The notes under the pieces: generated by a model
The model's database searches: none
What the model saw: only the letters and a program-made list of their open reading frames with translations
Told to the model about the DNA's origin: nothing
Program-made: the position numbers and the translations under genes
Shown: positions 33,683 through 44,457 of the stretch, one piece after another
How positions within the stretch are numbered: position 1 is the stretch's first letter
How the letters are laid out: each line of letters starts with the position of its first letter
DNA from: Serpentinimonas barnesii
GTDB lineage: Bacteria > Pseudomonadota > Gammaproteobacteria > Burkholderiales > Burkholderiaceae_C
Length of the DNA stretch: 64,000 nt
Assembly (NCBI RefSeq): GCF_000696225.1
Contig: NZ_BAWN01000019.1
Location: 1 to 64,000, forward strand
Direction: 5' to 3'

Positions 33683-35707
33683 TTAGGGCTTGCCGGAGGG
33701 AGGGCGTGAACCCGGCTCCCAGTCCAAACTCCCGAGGTCGAAGTCAATCGACAGGGGGTCGGGCTTGGGCGGGTTGGCCGCCGCAACCGGAACCGAATCG
33801 GCGCTGGGCCAAGACTGCAACGCAATCGCACCCGGCAAGGTGGGCAAGCCGGCCACCGTTTCGCTGGATGCCGTCGGCGCCGGCGCGGGGCCGAAGCTCA
33901 GGTCGAGCATGGGCAGGGGCGAATTCTGCAACACCTCCAGCACGCCGCTCAGGGTCAGCAAATCATCGAAAGCCGCCAAAGTCCGCACCGTCAGCTCGCT
34001 GTCGGGGTCGCCGGGCTGAGAGGCCAGGGCACGCTCGATCACCACGGCCGCCGTCGGCTGAGGCCACTGCGCCTGCAGGGTTTGCAAGAGCCGCGCGTCG
34101 TGCTCAAGGTTGAGCCCCGCCTCGATGGACTCCGTGCGCGGCGCGATGCGCTGAAAGTGGTGCTCGTAAAACTGGGTGGCCTCACCCAGCCAAGCCGGGT
34201 TGTCGTCTTGCGCAGCCAAGGCCAGCCAGCGCAAATAGGGTGCCTCGCTGGCGCGTGCATGCTCGGTCACGTACCGCTTGAGCACCTCCATGGCCTGGGT
34301 GCGCTGGGCGATCGACTCGAAAAACTCGGCCTGCTGCCACGTCTCGATCAAGGCAGCCAGATCAAGCGCCGAGATGTCCACTTCGCCGAATGTCGAGGCC
34401 CGGCCTTCGGCCACCTCCAGCCCCATGACCCCATCGACATCCAGCCATGAAGGCGGCACCGCGGCTGCGGTGGGGGCAGGGGCTGCGGTGGCGGGATCGG
34501 ATGAGACCACAAGGGCTGCAGCGGGCACGGCAGGTGCGGCAGGTGCGGCGTCGGCACGGCGGGCATCAAGGGCAGGTGCGGGCACGGTCTGCGCGGGCAC
34601 AATGGCGCCTTGGGACTGGGCCGCCGCATCCCCGGGCATGGTCGACACCCACCACGGCGTTGGCGCCACTGCAGCCGGGCGCGAGGGCAACCACCGCCCC
34701 GATCGGTAGGCAAACCAGCCCCCACCCAGCAACAACAACAGCAAAGCACCCGCCCCAAAAAGCCAAATCGCGGGCACACCGGCTTGGGCTTGGGCTTGCA
34801 TCTGCAGCAACTGGGCCTGGGTGCTTTGCAGCTCCAGGCGCAGCCGCTCCTGCTCGGCACGCAACTGCAGCAGCTCTTGCTCGGTGGCGGTCGGCGCACC
34901 GGGGGCCGTGCCGACCTCGGCCAAGGGCCCCTCGGGCGCTGCAGTGGCTGCGGCGTCAACCGATTCGGGTGCAACCGCAGCCGCCACCGGCGGGGCTTGG
35001 CCCGGCAAAGCAATCGGATCGAGCTGCAAGCGGGCCCCACCAGCCACGGGTGCCGGGGCCGGGGGGGCCGGGGGGCGGGGAGTGGCTGCAGGGGCGGTCG
35101 CCGCAGGCACCGGGACGACCCGAGGGGGCGCTTTGCTGCGCAAGCGCTCCAAGTTGGCGGGCCTGGCCGCTGGTGTGCTCAGGCGAATCGGGGTTTGGGC
35201 TGGTGGCTGCGCCGCCAAGGCCGTGGCGGCAGCAACCCCTGCGACCGGGGCCCCATTGGGCGCCGCAGCGGGCACGGGCACAGCCGCCGCAGCGGGGCTG
35301 ACCATGGGCAAGGGGGCCGCTGCACCTGCCAGCGCTTGTGCCGGACCCCAATCGGCCAGCAAGGTGTAGGAGCGCCTAAAGACCGTCTGGCAGCCCACCT
35401 GCAAGGCCAAGGTCACAATGGGCTCGTTGATGGGTTCGGTGCTGCGCACCCGCAGCAACGCCACCCCATCGGGTCCGACGCTGTGCAAGGCCGTGCTGAC
35501 GGTGCCGGCCGCCACGCCCGACTCGCCATACTGCAACTGCACTTGCAGACACAAGTCGGCAATGCTTTGGTTGGGATCGAGCCGGCTTTGCACCAACACA
35601 TCGAAAGGGCGACCGATAATGACGTCGCCCTGGGCCGGCCCCAAGGTTGCCGCCAGCGATTGCGTGGCCACCCAGAGCAGCGCGCTTCCCACCGCCAACT
35701 TCAACAT
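33683..35707 (-). CDS. FimV-like membrane protein
   Basis: 674 residues. Signal peptide (about 1-19, cleavage after SLAA), a FimV-type N-terminal domain (LGPAQGDVIIGRPFDVLVQSR...IVTLALQVGC), a long alanine/proline-rich stretch, a glutamine-rich coiled coil (QLRAEQERLRLELQSTQAQLLQ) directly before one transmembrane helix (near 310-330), then a cytoplasmic helical region that may hold TPR-like repeats and ends SIDFDLGSLDWEPG, like the acidic tail of FimV. FimV anchors type IV pilus, polarity and type II secretion functions in Pseudomonas. No pilus genes adjoin it, though a GspE-type ATPase is 4 kb away. Called FimV-like by architecture, not by firm homology. Confidence 0.65.
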   Translation of the reverse strand: MLKLAVGSALLWVATQSLAATLGPAQGDVIIGRPFDVLVQSRLDPNQSIADLCLQVQLQYGESGVAAGTVSTALHSVGPDGVALLRVRSTEPINEPIVTLALQVGCQTVFRRSYTLLADWGPAQALAGAAAPLPMVSPAAAAVPVPAAAPNGAPVAGVAAATALAAQPPAQTPIRLSTPAARPANLERLRSKAPPRVVPVPAATAPAATPRPPAPPAPAPVAGGARLQLDPIALPGQAPPVAAAVAPESVDAAATAAPEGPLAEVGTAPGAPTATEQELLQLRAEQERLRLELQSTQAQLLQMQAQAQAGVPAIWLFGAGALLLLLLGGGWFAYRSGRWLPSRPAAVAPTPWWVSTMPGDAAAQSQGAIVPAQTVPAPALDARRADAAPAAPAVPAAALVVSSDPATAAPAPTAAAVPPSWLDVDGVMGLEVAEGRASTFGEVDISALDLAALIETWQQAEFFESIAQRTQAMEVLKRYVTEHARASEAPYLRWLALAAQDDNPAWLGEATQFYEHHFQRIAPRTESIEAGLNLEHDARLLQTLQAQWPQPTAAVVIERALASQPGDPDSELTVRTLAAFDDLLTLSGVLEVLQNSPLPMLDLSFGPAPAPTASSETVAGLPTLPGAIALQSWPSADSVPVAAANPPKPDPLSIDFDLGSLDWEPGSRPPSGKP

Positions 35708-35738
35708 CTGCCAGTCCTTGCCTTGATCGTGTTCGTAT

Positions 35739-35762
35739 TGTCAACTGCGCCACATTTTGACA
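35739..35762. promoter_or_regulatory. Inverted repeat TGTCAA-N12-TTGACA
   Basis: Perfect 6-base arms at 35739-35744 and 35757-35762 in the 233-base gap between the divergent FimV-like and Crp/Fnr genes. On the minus strand the arm reads TTGACA and GACAAT overlaps it, so a promoter for the FimV-like gene could lie here. For the Crp/Fnr gene I see only GCATAAAAAT near 35812 without a good -35. Confidence 0.3.
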
Positions 35763-35940
35763 CACGAATCCCCCTACCCCTATTGATTGCCTAAGCGCCC
35801 CATGAGCACCGGCATAAAAATTCGCAGCTAGCATGCCACCCTGGTGCTCAAACCGCACCCAAACTTTGCTGCCGCTCCGTTTTCCGCCACGGTCGCCGCG
35901 GCGACCCTTGGCCCTCCCCCAGTCACCCACAAGACAGCCC

Positions 35941-36660
35941 ATGGACGAACCGATACTGACAATGCAGGAACGCGAGGCGATCAACGGCGGTCGCTGGTTC
36001 AATACCCTTTCACCCTCTTTGCGGCACGACATCCTTCGATGCGCCTACGTCAAACGATTCCTCGATGGCGAGCTGATCGCCGCGCGCGGCGACCCGCCCT
36101 CCGAGTGGTCGGCGGTGGCCAAGGGCGCGGTGCGGGTGAGCTCGACCTCGCTGGCGGGCAAGCAGGTCACGCTCACCTACGTCGAGCCCGGGGTCTGGTT
36201 TGGCGAGATCGCCATGTTCGACGGCGAGCGCCGCACCCACGATGCCTATGCGCACGGCCCCACTTCGCTGCTGTGCGTGGCGCGCAAAGATTTCCAAAAA
36301 ATCCTGGCCCAGCACGTGGAACTCTACGAGGCCTTGCTGCGCCTGCAGGCGCGGCGCATCCGCAACCTGTTTGGGCTGGTGGAAGACCTCAACACCCTGC
36401 CCTTGCGCGCGCGGCTGGCCAAGCAGTTGCTGCACCTGTCGCGCAGCTACGGCGTGCCTTGTTTGGACAATGCCAGCGAGACCCGCATCGGCCTGCAACT
36501 GGCGCAGGAAGAACTGGCGCAGATGCTGGGGGCCTCGCGCCAGCGCGTCAACCAAGAACTCAAATCGATGGAGCGCGAACTGGCCATCCGCATCGAGCCC
36601 GGCGGGCTGGTGGTGTGCGACCGCAACGCCCTGCTGCGCATTGCAGCGGCCGAAAACTAA
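35941..36660 (+). CDS. Crp/Fnr family transcriptional regulator
   Basis: 239 residues. Cyclic-nucleotide-binding fold (about 20-130) with GEIAMFDGERRTHDAYA in the effector pocket position, dimer helix (DFQKILAQHVELYEALLRLQARRIRNLF) and a C-terminal winged helix TRIGLQLAQEELAQMLGASRQRVNQELK. No cluster of N-terminal cysteines is present, so an Fnr-type iron-sulfur sensor is unlikely; the effector is unknown. ATG at 35941; an in-frame extension upstream is not family-like. It heads a likely three-gene unit with the kinase (24-base gap) and the acyl-CoA dehydrogenase. Confidence 0.88.
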   Translation: MDEPILTMQEREAINGGRWFNTLSPSLRHDILRCAYVKRFLDGELIAARGDPPSEWSAVAKGAVRVSSTSLAGKQVTLTYVEPGVWFGEIAMFDGERRTHDAYAHGPTSLLCVARKDFQKILAQHVELYEALLRLQARRIRNLFGLVEDLNTLPLRARLAKQLLHLSRSYGVPCLDNASETRIGLQLAQEELAQMLGASRQRVNQELKSMERELAIRIEPGGLVVCDRNALLRIAAAEN

Positions 36661-36684
36661 ACCCCTTTTCTGCACCCAGCGGCC

Positions 36685-37785
36685 ATGCCTGAACCCACTT
36701 CCCCCACCCCGGCCGCCCCCTCCAGCCCAGCCACAGCTTCCGCTGCCCTGCCCTTTGACGCGGCGGCGCTGGCGCAGTGGCTGAGCGCGCACCTGGAGGG
36801 CTTTGAGGGCCCTTTGCAAATCGAGAAATTCCCCGGCGGCCAGTCCAACCCCAGCTACCGCCTGCACACGGCGCAGCGCGACTGGGTGCTGCGCAGCAAA
36901 CCCGGGCCGGCGGCCAAGCTGCTGCCTTCGGCGCACGCCATCGAACGCGAATTTCGCGTCATGCGCGCGCTGGCCGACACCGCCGTGCCGGTGCCGCGCA
37001 TGGAGGCGCTGTGCGCAGACGAAAGCGTGATCGGACGCGCCTTTTACCTGATGGAATACGTGCCTGGGCGCATCCTGTGGGAGCAGTCGCTGCCCGGCTT
37101 GGATGCGGCGCAGCGGCGCGCCCACTACCTGGAAATGAACCGGGTGCTGGCGGCGCTGCACCGGGTCGATGTGCAGGCCGTGGGCCTGGCCGACTACGGC
37201 AAACCGGGCAACTATTTCGAGCGCCAGATCGCGCGCTGGAGCAGGCAGTACCAGGCTTCGGTGACGCAGCCCATCACCGAAATGGAGCGCCTGATCGACT
37301 GGCTGCCCACCCACATCCCCGCCTTGGCGCTTGACGACAGCCGCCTGTGCGTGGTGCACGGCGACTTTCGGCTCGACAACCTGGTGTTCCACCCCGAGCA
37401 CGCGCAGGTGCGGGCGGTGCTGGATTGGGAGCTCTCCACCCTTGGGCACCCGCTGGCCGACTTCAGCTACCACTGCATGGCCTGGCACATCGAGCCGGGG
37501 CTGTTTCGCGGCATCGCCGGGCTCGACCTGCAAGCCCTAGGCATCCCGAGCGAGCGCGAATACATCGAGCGCTACTGCGCCAGCACCGGCTTGTTCGACC
37601 CCGATGCGCTGCAACAGGAGTGGAACTTCTTTTTGGCCTACAACCTGTTTCGGCTGGCGGCCATTTTGCAGGGCATCGCCAAACGGGTCGAGGCCGGCAC
37701 CGCCTCCAGCGCCCAGGCGCGCCAGTCCGGCGCCGGGGCGCGCCCCTTGGCCGAGCTGGCTTGGTCTTATGCCCAGCGCGCCTAG
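36685..37785 (+). CDS. APH-type phosphotransferase, ACAD10/11 N-domain-like
   Basis: 366 residues, aminoglycoside phosphotransferase fold. Nucleotide-loop region GGQSNPSYRL, Brenner motif HGDFRLDNLVF with catalytic Asp, and metal-binding LDWELSTLGHPLADFSY. This subfamily matches the N-terminal kinase half of animal ACAD10/11 and LvaA-type kinases, which phosphorylate 4-hydroxyacyl-CoA; that homology is by eye. It is followed after 76 bases by an ACAD10/11-like dehydrogenase, and preceded by a Crp/Fnr regulator. An antibiotic-resistance role is unlikely given the context. Substrate unproven. Confidence 0.85.
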   Translation: MPEPTSPTPAAPSSPATASAALPFDAAALAQWLSAHLEGFEGPLQIEKFPGGQSNPSYRLHTAQRDWVLRSKPGPAAKLLPSAHAIEREFRVMRALADTAVPVPRMEALCADESVIGRAFYLMEYVPGRILWEQSLPGLDAAQRRAHYLEMNRVLAALHRVDVQAVGLADYGKPGNYFERQIARWSRQYQASVTQPITEMERLIDWLPTHIPALALDDSRLCVVHGDFRLDNLVFHPEHAQVRAVLDWELSTLGHPLADFSYHCMAWHIEPGLFRGIAGLDLQALGIPSEREYIERYCASTGLFDPDALQQEWNFFLAYNLFRLAAILQGIAKRVEAGTASSAQARQSGAGARPLAELAWSYAQRA

Positions 37786-37861
37786 GCTGCCCGCCATGCA
37801 CGGCCCTGATCCTGCTTAACCCGCCCGTCCGATCCGCCCTTGCCCACCCAGAGGAGCCCTT

Positions 37862-39124
<1,263 letters not shown>

Positions 39125-39176
39125 AACACAAGCGCCCCAAGCCCGCTGCGGCCTGATACCGGAAACCCGCAGGGCC

Positions 39177-41624
39177 TCAGCCCATGGTGTTGGAGCGCAC
39201 CTCGGCTAGGCTGGTGAAGCCTTGCAGCAGCTTTTCAATGCCGTCTTGGCGCAGGGTGCGCATGCCCTCATTGATGGCCAGGTGTTGAATCTCGGCCGAG
39301 CGCGCGCGGGTTTGAATCAGGCGGCGCATCTCGGGGCCGCTGCACAACAACTCGTGCAAGGCCAAACGGCCGGCATAGCCGGTATGGGCGCACCGCTCGC
39401 AACCCGCCGCGTGGGCAATCTGCAAACGCCCATCCTTGGCGTAGCGCTGCATCCATTCATCCAGCAAGGCCTGGCCTTGCCGCAAAGGATGGTCCGCTGG
39501 CAACAGGGCCTGGTAATCGCACAGCAGCTCTTCGATCTGGGCCGTCTCGAGCGGCTGCTCGACCGCACAATGTTTGCACACGCGGCGCACCAGGCGCTGC
39601 GCCAGCACCCCTTGCAGGGAGTCGGCAAAAGAAAAGGGATCGACCCCCAGATCGATCAGGCGCACCACGGTTTCGGCGGCCGAATTGGTGTGCAGCGTGG
39701 AAAACACCAAATGCCCGGTGAGCGAGGCCTCGATGGCGATTTCCGCCGTTTCGTGGTCGCGGATTTCGCCCACCATGATCACATCCGGGTCGGCGCGCAA
39801 CAGGGTGCGCAGCGCAGCGGCGAACGTCCAACCGATTTTGGGGTTGACCTGTATCTGACGCAAGCCGCGTTGGGTGATTTCGACAGGGTCTTCGGCGGTC
39901 CAAATTTTGCGATTCGGGGTGTTGATGCGCCGCAGCGCCGAATGCAAGGTGGTGGTTTTGCCCGAGCCGGTCGGGCCTACGCATAAAAACAAGCCATAAG
40001 GGCGCTCGACCAACGCCTCAAAGCGTTCCAGATTGCGGGCATTGAGCTGCAACTGCTCCAGCGACATCGGCTCGGACGAAGACAGCAGCCGCAACACCAC
40101 GTCTTCGAGCCCGCCCGCAGTGGGAACGGTGGCCACGCGCAATTCGAGCGGCAATCCGCCAAAGCGGGCGAAATTGATTTTTCCGTCCTGCGGTTTGCGG
40201 CGCTCGGAAATATCCAAGTCGCACATGATTTTGATGCGCGCCACCATGGCATTGCGGTAGCTGGCAGGCAGCTCGAGGTAGTTGCGCATCTGGCCGTCGA
40301 CACGAAAGCGAATCAACAGCTTTTGTCGCCCCGGGTAGGGTTCGATGTGAATATCGGAAGCCCCTTGCTGATACGCTTCGGCGATCATGGAATTGATCAG
40401 CCGCACCAGGGTGTTGTCGGACTGTTCGATGGGTTTTTCATCGAGTTCGTCTTTGGCGCCACCGGTGAGCTCGACCGCCAGTTGCACCGCGTCTTGGGGC
40501 TGCTGCGCCGGGCTTGGACGAGGCGTCTGCCCGCGCGCAGAGGTGGTGGCGGCGGCATGGGCCAAATCGCTCAGGCCCACCTCGCGGTAGGCGTGCTGGA
40601 TGCGTTCGCCTATTTCTGCGCTCACGCTCACAACTGGCAGGATTTTGCGTTGGGTGGTGAACTCCAGGTCATCAATGACCCGAAACTGCAGCGGATCGGC
40701 CATCGCCACCACCAACGCGGCACCCTGCTCGACCAGCGGCAACACCTGCAAGCGCTGCGCCACGGCAAAGGGAACGCGGCGCAAGGCCAGCTCGTCGATC
40801 GGAAATTTGTGCAAGCTGACAAAGGGGTAGCCCATTTTGCGGGCAAAGGCGATCTGCAAATCCGCTGCAGAGACCAGCCCTTTGTCGAGCAACAACTGCC
40901 CCAGTGGCTGCCGGCTTTGGTCGGCTTGTTGCCATCCCAGCACCTGTGTGAGTTGCTCCTGCGTGATTTTCCCCAAACCCACCAAGGCTTCGCCTATGGG
41001 TACGGGCTTGAGGTTGGCTTGCCGCTGCAGGGCGCGCTGCAAATCGGCTAGGTTTTCCACCACGCTGGCGGGCTCGGCTGGAGCGGGTGCAAGGGGCTGT
41101 GTATGCACCCATTCGTGCATCAGCGTCTGGGCAAAATCGGTATCGGCAATCTGGCTCACATCCCCCGAGCGCAGCTCAAAGCGCAAAATGCCGTTTTTTG
41201 GCACAAAAACGCGCTGCGGATCGCCCTCCAGCACCGGTTTGGGGAAAATCCACAAGCCTTGCTCGGTTTTGCGAAAACCCTGGCAAATTCCGGAATACAT
41301 GGCCCCGTCGCGCAACGACACCAAAAAGGAATGGGTGCTGGGCAACAACCCGAGGCTGTGTGCGTCGGTGTGGACCTGAGCCGCCGCCCGGTCGGGGCGG
41401 GCATCGATTTTCAGGCGCTTGATCTGGTTGAACTTCAGACTCAGGCTGCGCAACTGTCCGCTGGGGCGGATTTTGACCACACGGGCAACCGGATCGAAAT
41501 CGATCAATTGGCCTTCAACCGATTGCTCGCCCCAACCGTCGGCGCTGCAAATCAGACCGGTCTGTCCAACCCCAAGCACTTCATCTTGAAGCAGATCGGG
41601 CAATTCGAAATGGGTGCGACTCAT
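39177..41624 (-). CDS. GspE/PulE/PilB-type secretion ATPase with an unusual N-terminus
   Basis: 815 residues. Order: two small beta-rich N-terminal domains (about 14-75 and 93-150), an MshEN-type domain (GEALVGLGKITQEQLTQVLGWQQ; KGLVSAADLQIAFARKMGYPFVSL), then the ATPase: Walker A GPTGSGKT at 550-557, Walker B VIMVGEIRD, histidine box GHLVFSTLHTNSAAE and a zinc site CKHC...CERC. Such ATPases power type II secretion or type IV pilus assembly. No pilin, pilC or secretin gene is in the window. It follows DUF2788 after 26 bases and lies downstream of yejABEF on one strand. The first ~150 residues do not match the usual PilB or GspE N-terminus. Confidence 0.88.
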   Translation of the reverse strand: MSRTHFELPDLLQDEVLGVGQTGLICSADGWGEQSVEGQLIDFDPVARVVKIRPSGQLRSLSLKFNQIKRLKIDARPDRAAAQVHTDAHSLGLLPSTHSFLVSLRDGAMYSGICQGFRKTEQGLWIFPKPVLEGDPQRVFVPKNGILRFELRSGDVSQIADTDFAQTLMHEWVHTQPLAPAPAEPASVVENLADLQRALQRQANLKPVPIGEALVGLGKITQEQLTQVLGWQQADQSRQPLGQLLLDKGLVSAADLQIAFARKMGYPFVSLHKFPIDELALRRVPFAVAQRLQVLPLVEQGAALVVAMADPLQFRVIDDLEFTTQRKILPVVSVSAEIGERIQHAYREVGLSDLAHAAATTSARGQTPRPSPAQQPQDAVQLAVELTGGAKDELDEKPIEQSDNTLVRLINSMIAEAYQQGASDIHIEPYPGRQKLLIRFRVDGQMRNYLELPASYRNAMVARIKIMCDLDISERRKPQDGKINFARFGGLPLELRVATVPTAGGLEDVVLRLLSSSEPMSLEQLQLNARNLERFEALVERPYGLFLCVGPTGSGKTTTLHSALRRINTPNRKIWTAEDPVEITQRGLRQIQVNPKIGWTFAAALRTLLRADPDVIMVGEIRDHETAEIAIEASLTGHLVFSTLHTNSAAETVVRLIDLGVDPFSFADSLQGVLAQRLVRRVCKHCAVEQPLETAQIEELLCDYQALLPADHPLRQGQALLDEWMQRYAKDGRLQIAHAAGCERCAHTGYAGRLALHELLCSGPEMRRLIQTRARSAEIQHLAINEGMRTLRQDGIEKLLQGFTSLAEVRSNTMG

Positions 41625-41650
41625 GCGGATGGGAGGTGGTTAGGCCAGCG

Positions 41651-41869
41651 CTATTCAACAAACCATTTGATCACGCTCTTGGCCAAAAAGCCCAGCATGC
41701 CAAAGGACAGCACCAGCAGCAACACGAAGGTGCCAAACCTGCCGGCCTTCGATTCGCGCGCGAGGTTGAGCACGATGAACAGCATATACAAAATGAAGCC
41801 ACCCAAGCCGACGGTGAGACCGAAATAGGCGATCTGCGCTTCGGTAAAGCCCAATACAGTTCCTGGCAT
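41651..41869 (-). CDS. DUF2788 small membrane protein
   Basis: 72 residues, two predicted helices (about 13-36 and 47-66). The sequence LGFTEAQIAYFGLTVGLGGFILYMLFIV, then the charged loop ARESKAGRFGTFVLLLVL, fits the DUF2788 family of betaproteobacteria; function unknown. The ATG at 41869 has GGGGTG upstream; an ATG five codons earlier overlaps the preceding gene and is less likely. One base separates it from the DUF2189 stop. Confidence 0.85.
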   Translation of the reverse strand: MPGTVLGFTEAQIAYFGLTVGLGGFILYMLFIVLNLARESKAGRFGTFVLLLVLSFGMLGFLAKSVIKWFVE

Positions 41870-41870
41870 G

Positions 41871-42665
41871 TTATTGCACCCCACCCCATGAGCCCGGCAG
41901 ACCGAAAGCGCCCGCCCGTTTCAAATCCACATAAACGTGCCAACTGGCATGACCCAGCCACGGCAGCACCACGATCAAGCCAATCAACCCCGTTAGCAAT
42001 CCCACGCTCACCATGCAGGCAATCAGCAGGGCCCACAGCACCATCACGGCGGGGTACAGCGCTATCACGCGCCAACTGTGCGCTACCGCCACCGGCAGCG
42101 GCAGCTTGGAGTCGAGCAGCAGCGGCAGCGTCACCACGCTGGAAGCAAAAACCGGCACGGCTAGCAAGGCGCCGAACATAAGCCACAGCTCAAACAAGGC
42201 GGAATCTTGTGCCAACACCACCAGCCTGAAAAAATCGCCCGCGGTCTGGATGGGCTGCCCTGCCCAGAGCAGCAGCACACCAGCCGATATCAATACCCAC
42301 GCCATTCCAGCCAGCCCCATCAATACGCCAAACAGCACCATGCGAAAATCGGCAGCCATCCAGAGCTGCAGCACCTCGCGCATGCCGGCGCGGTACCCGA
42401 GCTGGGCCTGACGGCTGAGCAGCAACAACCCGACCAGCAACACCGGTGCCAGCAAGGGCAGCGCTGATATGGCGCCGACCAGCCACCAAAACTGCGATCC
42501 GGCCCACACCCACAACAGCATCCCGAAGGCGCTGGCTGCCACGCCGTGCAGCAAGCCCGGCACCGGGTTGGTGCGCAAATCCTGCCAGCCCAGCGCCAGC
42601 CAGCGCAAGGGGGAGGCGACGCTGATGGGGGGAGCGTTGGGTTGCGGTGTTGGCGGTTCGTTCAT
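41871..42665 (-). CDS. DUF2189 / BPSS1780-type membrane protein
   Basis: 264 residues, about six transmembrane helices. Opening WLALGWQDLRTNPVPGLLHG and the repeated hydrophobic segments fit the DUF2189 family of unknown function; the end GLIVVLPWLGHASWHVYVDLK is typical. ATG at 42665 chosen because the upstream in-frame extension is proline/arginine-rich and enters yejF. Between yejF (22 bases) and DUF2788 (1 base) on the minus strand. Confidence 0.82.
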   Translation of the reverse strand: MNEPPTPQPNAPPISVASPLRWLALGWQDLRTNPVPGLLHGVAASAFGMLLWVWAGSQFWWLVGAISALPLLAPVLLVGLLLLSRQAQLGYRAGMREVLQLWMAADFRMVLFGVLMGLAGMAWVLISAGVLLLWAGQPIQTAGDFFRLVVLAQDSALFELWLMFGALLAVPVFASSVVTLPLLLDSKLPLPVAVAHSWRVIALYPAVMVLWALLIACMVSVGLLTGLIGLIVVLPWLGHASWHVYVDLKRAGAFGLPGSWGGVQ

Positions 42666-42687
42666 GGCAGCAAGCATAAGGGCGGCG

Positions 42688-44457
42688 CTAGGCCTCGTCG
42701 GTCGGGGCGGTCTGGCTGGTCTGGTCTGCTGGGGCGCTCTGTGACAAGGGGGCACACGCTTGCAGCAGGGTTTGCGTGTAGGGGTGCTGGGGAGACTGTA
42801 ACACCTGCTCGGCGCTGCCTTGCTCGACCACCGCCCCGCCCTGCAACACCATGACCTGGTGCGCCAGCGCCCAGATCACGTCCAGGTCGTGGGTGATGAG
42901 CAGGTAGCTCAGGCCGTGCTGGCGCTGCAGTCGCAGCAGCAGCGCCAGCACCTGCTGCTGCACCGTGACGTCGAGCGCCGAAGTGGGCTCGTCGAGCACC
43001 AGCAGGCGCGGCTGCACGATCAGGGCCCGCGCGATGGCGATGCGCTGGCGCTGGCCACCCGAAAACTCGTGCGGGTAGCGCTGCAGCCAGCGCAGCAGCG
43101 CCTGGTGCTGCTGCCCTTGGGCCTGTGCTGGCCCTAGGCCCTGTGTGGGCAGCGCCTCGGGCAGCAGCCCGACTTCGCGCAGCGCCTGCAACACGCGGGT
43201 GCGGCGCTGCTCCACGCTCAACAGCGGCTCGTGGATGAGCAAGCCCTCGCCCACGATCTGCTCGATGTTCAGGCGCGGCGATAGGCTGGAATAGGGGTCT
43301 TGGAACACCACCTGCACCTGCTGGCGCAGGCGGCGCAGGCGCGGCGAGTTGGCGCGCCCCTGGCCCACGCCGGGGTCGCCCCAGGCCTGGCCCATGATCT
43401 GCAACTGGCCCTGGTGCCGCAGCAGCCCGAGCGCGGCCAGCGCCAGCGTGGATTTGCCGGAGCCCGATTCGCCCACCACGCCCAGCGTGCGCCCGGGCGG
43501 CAGCTCGAAATCGATGCCGCGCACGGCCTCGAAGCGACCACTGCGAAACCAGCCCGCCACACCGGGGCGTGGCACCTCGTAGGCCACCACCAGTTGGCGC
43601 GCGCGCAGCACGGGCTCGGCTGCAAGCTGCGGCTGCGGAGCGAACTCGCGCCGGGGGCGGCTGCCCAACAGGCGGCGCGTGTAGGGGTGCTGCGCCTGCT
43701 CAAACACGCGCTGCACCGGGCCTTGCTCCACCAGGTGGCCGCGCTCCATCACCAGCACGCGGTCGGCAAAGCGCTGCACCAGGTGCAGGTCGTGCGTGAT
43801 CAGCAGCAGCGCCATCCCGAGGCGCTGCTGCAACGTGCCCAGCAGCTCCAGCATTTGGGTGCGCAGGCTGGCGTCGAGGGCGGTGGTGGGCTCGTCGGCG
43901 ATCAGCAACCGGGGCTCGCTGGCCAGCGCCATGGCGATCATGGCGCGCTGGCGCTGGCCACCGCTGAGCTGGTGCGGGTAGGCGCGGGCGCGCCGCGCCG
44001 GTTCGGGCATGCCGGTGGCGGCCAGCAGCTCCACCACCCGCTCATCGGCTTGGCGCGGGCTCAGGCCTTTTTTGTAGAGCAAAATTTCGCCGATCTGGTT
44101 GCCCACGGTGTAGAGCGGGTTCAGCGCCGTCATGGGTTCTTGGAAGATGCAGGCCACCTCGTCGCCGCGCACGCCGCGCAGCTCGCGCTCGCTCAGTTGC
44201 AGCAGATCGCGCCCTTGCAGCAGCGCGCTGCCGGATACTGCCGCCTCGGGCAGCAGGCGCAGCAGGCTTAGCGCCGACACCGTTTTGCCCGAGCCCGATT
44301 CACCCACCAGCGCCAGCCGCTCACCGGCGGCCAGCTCGAAATCGATCCCATGCACCACCTCCTGCCCGGCAAAGGCCACGCGCAGGCCGCGCACTTGCAG
44401 CAGCGGGGTGGCCTCGGCAGCCACAGCCTGATCAGGATGCTTCGGCACGGGCTTCAC
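42688..44457 (-). CDS. yejF: Peptide ABC transporter ATP-binding protein YejF
   Basis: 589 residues with two fused ATPase domains, as in YejF and other Dpp/Opp-like duplicated ATPases. Domain 1: GESGSGKT, LSGGQRQRAMIAMAL, LLIADEPTTALD. Domain 2: GESGSGKST, FSGGQRQRIAIARAL, LLVLDEPTSALD. Both switch histidines (LLITHDL) are present. The GTG start at 44457 overlaps the yejE stop in GTGA. In E. coli the YejABEF importer takes up peptides including microcin C. Confidence 0.92.
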   Translation of the reverse strand: MKPVPKHPDQAVAAEATPLLQVRGLRVAFAGQEVVHGIDFELAAGERLALVGESGSGKTVSALSLLRLLPEAAVSGSALLQGRDLLQLSERELRGVRGDEVACIFQEPMTALNPLYTVGNQIGEILLYKKGLSPRQADERVVELLAATGMPEPARRARAYPHQLSGGQRQRAMIAMALASEPRLLIADEPTTALDASLRTQMLELLGTLQQRLGMALLLITHDLHLVQRFADRVLVMERGHLVEQGPVQRVFEQAQHPYTRRLLGSRPRREFAPQPQLAAEPVLRARQLVVAYEVPRPGVAGWFRSGRFEAVRGIDFELPPGRTLGVVGESGSGKSTLALAALGLLRHQGQLQIMGQAWGDPGVGQGRANSPRLRRLRQQVQVVFQDPYSSLSPRLNIEQIVGEGLLIHEPLLSVEQRRTRVLQALREVGLLPEALPTQGLGPAQAQGQQHQALLRWLQRYPHEFSGGQRQRIAIARALIVQPRLLVLDEPTSALDVTVQQQVLALLLRLQRQHGLSYLLITHDLDVIWALAHQVMVLQGGAVVEQGSAEQVLQSPQHPYTQTLLQACAPLSQSAPADQTSQTAPTDEA

